From NCBI GenBank assembly GCA_021821225.1, contig JAKACR010000198.1:1-5610 (forward strand): a stretch of 5,610 bases of DNA. Direction: 5' to 3'. The notes below the pieces were generated by a model. That model saw nothing but the letters and a program-made list of their open reading frames with translations, did no database searches and was not told the DNA's origin. Origin of the DNA: Bacillota bacterium (GTDB lineage: Bacteria > Bacillota > Bacilli > Alicyclobacillales > SLC66). Below, piece after piece: positions 1-4,761 of this stretch (position 1 is its first letter; each line of letters starts with the position of its first letter). A program made the position numbers and the translations under genes.

Positions 1-10
1 TCTGCTCGCG

Positions 11-43
11 CTCTCCGGGCGTCCGGACGCTTTGCCCGGAGAG
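11..43 (+). repeat. 10-bp inverted repeat that includes the ribosome binding site
   Basis: CTCTCCGGGC (11-20) pairs perfectly with GCCCGGAGAG (34-43) around a 13-base loop; the loop itself begins with the palindrome GTCCGGAC. The 3' arm contains the GGAGAG ribosome binding site of the gene starting at 53, so in RNA the site would be buried in a GC-rich stem. No T-run follows, so it is not a standard intrinsic terminator. If the reading frame really begins upstream of the window, the repeat lies inside coding sequence and may mean nothing. Confidence 0.55.
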
Positions 44-52
44 CAACCGCAC

Positions 53-241
53 ATGCGCACGATCGCCACATACCTGGGCAGCCATTTTCTCAATCAGCCC
101 GTCTCTGTCCTGACACAGGCGGGTCGCGTATACGGCACACTGTTTGCGGTCGCTCACGACGAGATCACGCTGGTCGATGCTAATCAGCGGCAACAGCGGC
201 TCCCGCTTTCCTCCATATTGTCCATCGGCCCCCGATCCTGA
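53..241 (+). CDS. Small DUF2642/YuzF-like protein
   Basis: A 62-residue protein if translation starts at the ATG at 53. That start has a GGAGAG ribosome binding site at 38-43, nine bases upstream. A TTG at 32 in the same frame is a weaker choice. The frame is open to the left edge of the window, so a longer protein starting outside cannot be excluded. The pattern (a G-x-x-x-x-x-x-V-x-V stretch near residues 9-19, then a T-x-x-G-x-V-x-G-x-L turn, a D-E-I-T-L-V strand and a final hydrophobic P-L-S-S-I-L-S-I) resembles the small beta-rich DUF2642 proteins of spore-forming Bacillota, some of which are spore- or coat-associated. There is no signal peptide, membrane segment or cysteine. Its role is unknown. 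It converges with the LysR gene across a 48-bp gap that holds no convincing terminator. Confidence 0.6.
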   Translation: MRTIATYLGSHFLNQPVSVLTQAGRVYGTLFAVAHDEITLVDANQRQQRLPLSSILSIGPRS

Positions 242-289
242 GCGCCGCACACGACGCGCACACTGCGTTTTCGCACCGTCACGTCTGCA

Positions 290-1216
290 TCACTGATTTC
301 GCAGCGCATACATGTCCAGCAGGGCGCGCGCTGCGGCGCTCAGATAACGATCTCTCCGATGGGCGAATACCAGTGTGCGCCGCGGTCGTCCGGCAATCGG
401 CAAATAGACGGTCTCCGGCGTCAGTCCTGTGACGGTTTTGCGAACCATGGCTGGCACCACCGTCACGCCGAGACCGTGCGCGGAGAGCGCCTGCGCGGTT
501 TCCACGCTGCTTGTCTCATACGCCATGAGCGGCGAAAATCCACTCTCCGCGCACAGCGCAAGGACCGTGCCGCGAAAGCCGAACCCCCGTTTAAGCAGGA
601 TAAAAGGAGCCTGCGCAAAATCCGCAAGATTGACCGGTCGTCCTTTGTCTCCCTCCGTCCGGCACACTTCGCGCATCCTGCCATCCATCCAGCGGGCGGG
701 TTCGCGCGGCGCAGCCAGGAATAGTTCCTCCGTCAGCATATGCCGCGCGGCAAGTCTGTCATCCTCCACCGGAAGCGCCAGCACAGACAGATCCGTCAGT
801 CCCCGCGCCGTCATATCCTGCAGCACATCCGTCGTATCCTCCACAAGGCGCACCCGGACAGTCGGATGCTCTTCGCGAAACGCGCGCAACAGCGGCGGCA
901 GCACATGTCCGCCCGTGATGGCCGGCGCACCGATCACAAGCTCTTGGCCGATCCCTTCGCTCCGTTCGCGCATCTCGCGCAGCAGATCGTCATGCAGGCG
1001 CAGGATTTGTTCCGCCTGTTCGAGAAAGTGAATCCCGTCCGGCGTCGCCTGCGTGCCGCCGTGGCCGCGAAAAAACAGTGCGACGCCCGCCTCACTCTCC
1101 AACCGGGCAATCTGCTGACTCAACGAAGGCTGCGCAATGTGCAGCGCCTCGGCCGCCCGTGTGAAGCTCCCCTGTCGGTGCAGTGCCAGCGCGTACTGCA
1201 AAAGGCGAAGTTCCAT
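290..1216 (-). CDS. LysR-type transcriptional regulator, divergent from leuCD
   Basis: A complete 308-residue LysR-family DNA-binding regulator, the usual length for the family. I chose the ATG at 1216 because GGGAGGT (1223-1229 on the minus strand) lies six bases upstream and the protein then begins directly with the classic M-E-L-R-x-L-Q-Y start; a TTG at 1270 and an ATG at 1240 would add extra residues without a comparable site. The winged helix-turn-helix covers about residues 3-60, with SFTRAAEALHIAQPSLSQQI at 17-36 as its core. A linker helix follows (about 60-88), then a periplasmic-binding-protein-like effector domain from about residue 92 (QELVIGAPAI) to the end. The gene faces leuC across a 226-bp region containing a LysR-type dyad. 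Family members commonly activate the divergent operon and repress themselves, so leuCD is the likely target; the effector is unknown. It could instead belong to a different regulon with leuCD as a chance neighbour. Confidence 0.93.
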   Translation of the reverse strand: MELRLLQYALALHRQGSFTRAAEALHIAQPSLSQQIARLESEAGVALFFRGHGGTQATPDGIHFLEQAEQILRLHDDLLREMRERSEGIGQELVIGAPAITGGHVLPPLLRAFREEHPTVRVRLVEDTTDVLQDMTARGLTDLSVLALPVEDDRLAARHMLTEELFLAAPREPARWMDGRMREVCRTEGDKGRPVNLADFAQAPFILLKRGFGFRGTVLALCAESGFSPLMAYETSSVETAQALSAHGLGVTVVPAMVRKTVTGLTPETVYLPIAGRPRRTLVFAHRRDRYLSAAARALLDMYALRNQ

Positions 1217-1222
1217 GCGACG

Positions 1223-1229
1223 ACCTCCC
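1223..1229 (-). promoter_or_regulatory. Ribosome binding site fixing the LysR start
   Basis: On the minus strand the bases read GGGAGGT, six bases before the ATG at 1216. The strength and spacing of this site decide for the 308-residue form of the protein over the longer frame that begins at 1270. Confidence 0.8.
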
Positions 1230-1245
1230 GTGCAGTCCATTGATT

Positions 1246-1261
1246 TTCGCAGATTCGCAGA
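1246..1261. repeat. Tandem 8-bp direct repeat in the LysR 5' leader
   Basis: TTCGCAGA occurs twice in immediate succession (1246-1253 and 1254-1261). It lies between the LysR dyad and the regulator's start codon, so it falls in the probable untranslated leader of the regulator. It may be replication slippage or an additional protein site; nothing further can be said. Confidence 0.6.
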
Positions 1262-1293
1262 GATTCCCAAACAGGATACCCGCAGGGATTTCC

Positions 1294-1308
1294 ATAGATA
1301 TTATCTAT
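1294..1308. promoter_or_regulatory. LysR-type operator (T-N11-A dyad)
   Basis: ATAGATA and TATCTAT are perfect inverted arms around a single central base, giving ATAGAT-N3-ATCTAT. The T at 1295 and the A at 1307 meet the T-N11-A rule for LysR-family recognition sites. It lies in an AT-rich island between the divergent LysR gene and leuC. Its centre (1301) is about 65 bp upstream of the transcription start predicted from the candidate leuC promoter at 1331-1359, which is the position typical of LysR activator recognition sites. It also overlaps a GATAAT (1305-1300, minus strand) that could be the regulator's own -10 box, which would permit autorepression. The dyad is visible in the sequence; that this LysR protein binds it is inference. 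Confidence 0.65.
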
Positions 1309-1325
1309 ATTCTTTATTGAATATA
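1306..1325. repeat. Second AT-rich dyad beside the LysR box
   Basis: TATATTC (1306-1312) and GAATATA (1319-1325) are inverted arms around six bases. The dyad overlaps the 3' end of the LysR box and ends six bases before the candidate -35 of leuC. In LysR systems a second, weaker activation site lies between the recognition site and -35, so this is a candidate. Its even spacing does not fit T-N11-A exactly. Confidence 0.4.
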
Positions 1326-1330
1326 TACGA

Positions 1331-1359
1331 TGGACGAATGGCCGACAATCAAGTAGGAT
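1331..1359 (+). promoter_or_regulatory. Candidate sigma-A promoter for leuCD
   Basis: TGGACG (1331-1336) and TAGGAT (1354-1359) each match four of six consensus positions and are separated by 17 bp. Transcription would begin near 1366, giving a leader of about 77 bases before leuC. The weak match is consistent with a promoter that needs an activator. Another start site in this AT-rich region cannot be ruled out. Confidence 0.35.
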
Positions 1360-1380
1360 CAGGGTAGAAAACATTCAAAA

Positions 1381-1427
1381 GGACATGGGATAGACCAAAA
1401 TTCGGCAGACGCTGCTATCCTATGTCC
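1381..1427 (+). promoter_or_regulatory. 13-bp leader hairpin upstream of the leuC ribosome binding site
   Basis: Bases 1381-1393 (GGACATGGGATAG) pair with 1415-1427 (CTATCCTATGTCC) around a 21-base loop. Twelve pairs are Watson-Crick and one is G-U (1387 with 1421). The G-U would be a C-A mismatch in the opposite strand's RNA, which favours function in the leuC transcript. The stem ends three bases before AGGAGG (1431-1436). No U-run follows, so it is not an intrinsic terminator, and I see no T-box motif or leucine-rich leader peptide. A small alternative hairpin, GCAG-N3-CTGC (1405-1415), competes for the loop and the last stem base. It may affect mRNA stability or ribosome access, or be a DNA dyad for a protein. 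Confidence 0.6.
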
Positions 1428-1442
1428 GCGAGGAGGCCGCAC

Positions 1443-2855
1443 ATGGCGAAAGGCAAGACACTGTTTGAAAAGATTTGGCAGGCGCACACCGTGCGCGAGC
1501 AGGAAGGCGAGCCCACCCTGCTGTACATCGACCTGCACCTGATCCACGAGGTGACATCGCCGCAGGCGTTTGAAGGACTGCGCATGAGCGGGCGCAAAGT
1601 GCGCCGCCCCGATCTCACGTTCGCCACGGTTGACCACAACATTCCCACGACCGACCGGTCCCTGCCGATCGCGGATCCGATCGCCCGGCAGCAGATCGAC
1701 ACACTGCGCGCCAATTGCCGCGAAACCGACATTCCGTTCGCGGACATCGACAGCCGGGACCAGGGCATCGTGCACGTCATCGGTCCTGAGCTTGGCCTCA
1801 CCCTTCCCGGCAAGACCATCGTCTGCGGCGACAGCCATACGTCGACACACGGCGCTTTCGGCGCGCTCGCCTTTGGCATCGGCACGAGCGAAGTGGAACA
1901 CGTCCTCGCGACGCAATGCCTGCAGCAATCGAGGCCCAAGACGATGGAAGTGTTCGTTGCGGGACGACTGCCGCACGGCCTAGAGGCAAAAGATTTAATT
2001 CTCGGACTGATCGCCAGATACGGAACGGATTTTGGCACAGGGTACGTGTTGGAATACCGCGGTCCGGCGATTTCCGCGCTCTCCATGGAACAGCGCATGA
2101 CGGTCTGCAATATGTCGATTGAGGCAGGCGCCCGCGCCGGACTGATCGCGCCGGACGACACGACGTTCGCCTATCTGCGCGGCAGGCGGTATTCGCCAAA
2201 AGACGACGACTTCGCCGCATGGGAAAGGCGCTGGCGCGCGCTTGCCACAGACGCGGACGCGACGTTTGACGCGCGCGTCGAATTTGACGCGGGCACACTT
2301 GTCCCACAGGTCACATGGGGCACAAGCCCCGGCATGGGAACGGACGTCACGGGTCGCGTGCCCCGTCCGGAGGATTTCGCCGATCCTGTGCAGCGCCGCA
2401 GTACAGAATTGGCGCTGGAGTACATGGGCCTCACACCCGGTACGCCGATCCAGGACATCCGCATCGACCGCGTGTTCATCGGCTCCTGCACCAACGGCCG
2501 CATCCAGGACCTGCGCGCGGCGGCGGCAATCGTGAACGGCAGGCGCGTGGCGCCGCACGTGCAGGCGATGGTAGTCCCCGGATCCCATCAGGTCAAACAG
2601 CAGGCCGAAGCAGAGGGACTGCATGAAGTGTTCCTCGCCGCCGGCTTTGAATGGCGCGAACCGGGCTGCAGCATGTGTCTCGCCATGAATCCGGACGTTC
2701 TGGAGCCCGGCGAGCGTTGCGCCTCCACCTCCAACCGCAATTTTGAAGGCAGGCAGGGACGCGGCGGCCGGACGCATCTCGTCAGTCCCGCCATGGCGGC
2801 GGCGGCGGCAATTGCCGGCCACTTCGTCGATGTCCGCGCCCTGTCCGCAATGTGA
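1443..2855 (+). CDS. leuC: 3-isopropylmalate dehydratase, large subunit (LeuC)
   Basis: A complete 470-residue LeuC, close to the family's usual 465-475. With LeuD it isomerises 2-isopropylmalate to 3-isopropylmalate through dehydration and rehydration, the second stage of leucine synthesis, in the cytosol. The ATG at 1443 is preferred because AGGAGG (1431-1436) lies six bases upstream and the protein starts in family style ([12 protein letters not shown]); an in-frame ATG at 1422 lies inside a hairpin stem and lacks a good site. The three cysteines that ligate the 4Fe-4S cluster are in place: C349 in IGSCTNGR, and C409 and C412 in [26 protein letters not shown] (from residue 127) and the C-terminal [13 protein letters not shown] (from residue 430) are the other aconitase-family signatures. 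leuD follows after 47 bp, probably in one transcript. No leuA or leuB is visible in the window. Related aconitase-type hydro-lyases exist, but the motifs favour leucine synthesis. Confidence 0.97.
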   Translation: MAKGKTLFEKIWQAHTVREQEGEPTLLYIDLHLIHEVTSPQAFEGLRMSGRKVRRPDLTFATVDHNIPTTDRSLPIADPIARQQIDTLRANCRETDIPFADIDSRDQGIVHVIGPELGLTLPGKTIVCGDSHTSTHGAFGALAFGIGTSEVEHVLATQCLQQSRPKTMEVFVAGRLPHGLEAKDLILGLIARYGTDFGTGYVLEYRGPAISALSMEQRMTVCNMSIEAGARAGLIAPDDTTFAYLRGRRYSPKDDDFAAWERRWRALATDADATFDARVEFDAGTLVPQVTWGTSPGMGTDVTGRVPRPEDFADPVQRRSTELALEYMGLTPGTPIQDIRIDRVFIGSCTNGRIQDLRAAAAIVNGRRVAPHVQAMVVPGSHQVKQQAEAEGLHEVFLAAGFEWREPGCSMCLAMNPDVLEPGERCASTSNRNFEGRQGRGGRTHLVSPAMAAAAAIAGHFVDVRALSAM

Positions 2856-2861
2856 TGGCGG

Positions 2862-2882
2862 CTTGCAAAAGACATTTTCAAG
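2862..2882 (+). repeat. Bulged inverted repeat in front of the leuD ribosome binding site
   Basis: CTTG (2862-2865) and AAAA (2867-2870), with one bulged C between them, pair with TTTT (2875-2878) and CAAG (2879-2882) around a GACA loop. The stem ends three bases before the GGAG (2886-2889) that serves leuD. The core is AT-only, so the stem is weak. It occupies most of the leuC-leuD gap and could tune leuD translation or mRNA processing between the two genes. Confidence 0.4.
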
Positions 2883-2902
2883 ATTGGAGTTGACCAGACT
2901 GC

Positions 2903-3508
2903 ATGGAGCCATTTCGCACACACACAGGCATCGTCGCACCGATCAACCGCGCCAATATCGACACGGACGCCATCATCCCGAAACAGTTCCTCAAGCGCGT
3001 CGAGCGCTCCGGATTCGGCCAGTTCCTGTTTTATGACTGGCGCTTTACGCCGGACGGGGCCGTCAACCCCGATTTCATCCTCGCCAAGGAACCGTACAGC
3101 CGGGCGACCGTGCTTGTCGCAGGCCAGAACTTCGGTTGCGGTTCATCGCGCGAGCACGCGCCGTGGGCTCTGCTGGACTACGGGTTCCGCGCGGTGATCG
3201 CACCGTCGTTCGCCGACATCTTCTTCAACAATTGCTTTAAAAACGGCATCCTTCCCGTCGTCCTGCCGGACGATCAGGTGCGCGCGCTGCTGCAAAAATC
3301 GGAGGCGCAGCCGGGCCACGAGGTTACCATCGACCTCGAACGCCAGGTCGTAATCCAGGACGGCGGCGCAGAATGGCCGTTTGCCGTCGATGCGTACCGC
3401 AAGCACTGCCTGTTGAACGGCCTGGACGACATCGGAGTGACCCTGCAGCACGCCGGCGCCATCGCGGATTACGAACAGAACGCCCTGTTTGCCGTTCCCA
3501 TCCGCTGA
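2903..3508 (+). CDS. leuD: 3-isopropylmalate dehydratase, small subunit (LeuD)
   Basis: A complete 201-residue LeuD, the normal size. It is the swivelling small subunit that pairs with LeuC to form the isopropylmalate isomerase and contributes substrate-binding residues. Signatures in order: [20 protein letters not shown] (8-27), [17 protein letters not shown] (74-90) and the [13 protein letters not shown] segment (106-118). The ATG at 2903 is the first possible in-frame start, since a TGA lies in frame at 2891. GGAG at 2886-2889 is 13 bases upstream, a rather long spacing, so translation may be modest or partly coupled to leuC, which ends 47 bp earlier. After the stop the next 100 bp hold no leuB start, so the operon probably ends with leuD, although no clear terminator is seen. 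Confidence 0.97.
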   Translation: MEPFRTHTGIVAPINRANIDTDAIIPKQFLKRVERSGFGQFLFYDWRFTPDGAVNPDFILAKEPYSRATVLVAGQNFGCGSSREHAPWALLDYGFRAVIAPSFADIFFNNCFKNGILPVVLPDDQVRALLQKSEAQPGHEVTIDLERQVVIQDGGAEWPFAVDAYRKHCLLNGLDDIGVTLQHAGAIADYEQNALFAVPIR

Positions 3509-3561
3509 ACAAAGGAGTGCGCGGACAGCTACACGCCACTCGGACCGATCATCACGGCCGC

Positions 3562-3590
3562 TTGGAAAGATGAGAAATTTAACATAATAT
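3562..3590 (+). promoter_or_regulatory. Candidate sigma-A promoter for the hydrolase
   Basis: TTGGAA (3562-3567) and TAATAT (3585-3590) lie 17 bp apart in a short AT-rich island inside GC-rich DNA. CATAAT (3583-3588) is an alternative -10 with a better match but a 15-bp spacer. A small dyad, ATAAT (3584-3588) with ATTAT (3594-3598), overlaps the -10 and could be an operator or chance in AT-rich sequence. The position suggests that the hydrolase is transcribed separately from leuCD. Confidence 0.5.
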
Positions 3591-3637
3591 ACGATTATTG
3601 TGTAAGGGTGCAGTCGGCAAACGCAGGAGGCGCGCGT

Positions 3638-4636
3638 ATGACCCCGTTGTACATTACCGTGATCACGGCCCCGCCTCCTGACAGCGCCTGCTGGTGCGTT
3701 GTCACGCTTGTACATGGCGCGTTTGAATACTCCGGCCGCTACAATGCGTTCATTCGCACCCTGGCCGAGCATGGCGTCGCAACGGTGAGCGGCGATCTGC
3801 CAGGACACGGGCGTTCACCGGGGCGGCGCGGCGATATCGAACACTTTGACCGATATGTGGATACCGTGCAATATTTCCTGCAGATAGGGAAACAGACGTT
3901 TGGCGACCATCTGCCGCGCGTGCTGCTCGGACACTCGATGGGCGGGCTGATCAGTGTGCTGACAGCGGCGCGCCAAGCGCGGCAGAACGCACCGAAGGCC
4001 GTACCCGTCGCCTTGCAAGAGAAACCGGCGACATCTCACCGAACACATCCGACTGTCGCGACAGGGCATGTCGCTTGGCAAGCAGGCATTGCAGCGGCGC
4101 CCCCGAAACACCCGGTCGACGCCGTGCCGACAGTGGATGGCTTGGTTCTCACCTCGCCTGCGTTCGCAACGGCCATTGACATTTCCCCCGCAAGACTCTG
4201 GTTCGCCAGAGTCCTCCTGCCGCTTGCTCCCCGTCTGTATCAGCCAAACCAGGTCCAATCCGAACGTCTCACACGCAATCAGGCGGTCATTGCTGCGCAC
4301 CGCGACGATCGCCTGATTGCGCGGCGGATTACGTTGCGTTGGTATTTTGCCTTCCGGCAGGCAATGGAGCACTCACTTTCCGCCGCCGCCGCGATCACCA
4401 TTCCGACGGCGGTGCTTCAGGCCGGAACCGACCTCATCGTCGATCGCGCCGCCACAAGGGCCTGGTATGAACGGTTGACCAGTCCTTCCAAGACCTACCG
4501 CGAATACCCCGGTCTATACCATGAGCTGCTCAACGAACCAGAGGCGGACGAAGTGCTCCAGGACATCATCGGGTGGCTGCGCTCCACCTTTCCCGGCGGC
4601 TGGTCCCGCCTGCCGTACAGTCCCCCCATTTCGTGA
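3638..4636 (+). CDS. YtpA-like alpha/beta hydrolase (lysophospholipase family) with an insertion
   Basis: A 332-residue alpha/beta hydrolase of the lysophospholipase/monoacylglycerol lipase group, most like Bacillus YtpA as I recall it. The ATG at 3638 follows AGGAGG (3625-3630) by seven bases; a GTG at 3608 has no such site. Visible elements: the oxyanion-loop segment LVHGAFEYSGRY (24-35), GDLPGHGRS (52-60), the nucleophile motif GHSMGG (98-103, Ser100), a probable catalytic Asp265 in QAGTDLIVD and His295 in YPGLYHELLNEPE. RRITLRWYFAFRQAMEHS (229-246) matches the RWY-containing cap region of YtpA. No signal peptide is seen, so it is probably cytosolic. It acts on an ester, perhaps a lysophospholipid or monoglyceride; the substrate cannot be read from sequence. 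Oddly, the stretch between the nucleophile helix and the next strand (VDGLVLTSPAF) is about 50 residues longer than expected (roughly 114-165) and rich in Pro, Ala and His. It seems to be transcribed from its own promoter. Confidence 0.88.
   Translation: MTPLYITVITAPPPDSACWCVVTLVHGAFEYSGRYNAFIRTLAEHGVATVSGDLPGHGRSPGRRGDIEHFDRYVDTVQYFLQIGKQTFGDHLPRVLLGHSMGGLISVLTAARQARQNAPKAVPVALQEKPATSHRTHPTVATGHVAWQAGIAAAPPKHPVDAVPTVDGLVLTSPAFATAIDISPARLWFARVLLPLAPRLYQPNQVQSERLTRNQAVIAAHRDDRLIARRITLRWYFAFRQAMEHSLSAAAAITIPTAVLQAGTDLIVDRAATRAWYERLTSPSKTYREYPGLYHELLNEPEADEVLQDIIGWLRSTFPGGWSRLPYSPPIS
3963..4100. repeat. 9-bp direct repeats bracketing the hydrolase insertion
   Basis: CAGCGGCGC occurs at 3963-3971 and 4092-4100, 129 bp (43 codons) apart and in the same codon phase. 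Collapsing one copy with the DNA between would give a continuous reading frame that joins the nucleophile helix to APPKHPVDAVPTVDGLVL and brings the loop near normal family length. This could mark an old duplication or insertion. GC-rich 9-mers also recur by chance. Confidence 0.4.
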
Positions 4637-4657
4637 GACGCCCGCATGTCGCCCCCG

Positions 4658-4695
4658 TCTGCGCAGCGCGCATGATGACCCGCACCATCTGCGCA
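4658..4695. repeat. Two TCTGCGCA direct repeats 30 bp apart upstream of the transporter
   Basis: TCTGCGCA is found at 4658-4665 and 4688-4695. Each contains the palindrome TGCGCA. The 30-bp spacing is about three helical turns, so a protein binding both would meet the same DNA face. They lie in the 125-bp gap between the hydrolase and the transporter, where no convincing promoter or terminator could be identified. Confidence 0.3.
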
Positions 4696-4706
4696 CAATG
4701 GGCATA

Positions 4707-4744
4707 TGTCGATGGTAGTCGCCAATAAGGCTCTCTCATCGACA
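4707..4744 (+). promoter_or_regulatory. Inverted repeat abutting the transporter's ribosome binding site
   Basis: TGTCGATG (4707-4714) pairs with CATCGACA (4737-4744) around 22 bases, eight perfect pairs. The last paired A at 4744 is the first base of AAGGAGG (4744-4750), the ribosome binding site of the following gene. It could be an RNA hairpin that affects translation or a DNA operator. NiaR is the known repressor of Bacillus niaP, but I cannot confirm its motif here. Confidence 0.45.
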
Positions 4745-4761
4745 AGGAGGTGTGTTCTATC

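Noticed and set aside
242..289. Terminator between the two convergent genes
   Set aside because: ACGC (254-257) with GCGT (265-268) and a short T-run is only a four-pair stem, too weak to call.
429..1031. 200-codon plus-strand reading frame opposite the LysR gene (also 359-724 and 740-1243)
   Set aside because: Arg/Ser-rich translations with no recognisable domain, fully antisense to a clear LysR protein; typical of GC-rich shadow frames.
1366..1442. T-box riboswitch or leucine leader peptide for leuCD
   Set aside because: AGGGTAGAAA near 1361 only loosely recalls the T-box sequence, no antiterminator/terminator pair exists, and the only leader start codon gives a two-codon start-stop without leucine.
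1422..1442. Upstream in-frame ATG for leuC at 1422
   Set aside because: It lies within the leader hairpin, lacks a properly spaced ribosome binding site, and adds residues that LeuC proteins normally do not have.
1995..2939. 314-codon minus-strand reading frame opposite leuC (also 1359-1976, 1415-2161 and 1798-2307)
   Set aside because: No recognisable domain or convincing start site, and it overlaps an unmistakable LeuC; an antisense shadow frame.
3509..3573. Short coding sequence after leuD, suggested by AAAGGAG at 3511-3516
   Set aside because: The only nearby start, a GTG at 3517, touches the site with no spacing, and the short product resembles nothing, including a LeuB start.
3143..3808. 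221-codon minus-strand reading frame across leuD and the hydrolase start
   Set aside because: It crosses two well-supported genes and the promoter region between them, with no domain resemblance.
4637..4680. Terminator after the hydrolase
   Set aside because: AGACG (4636-4640) with CGTCT (4656-4660) gives only five pairs with no following T-run.
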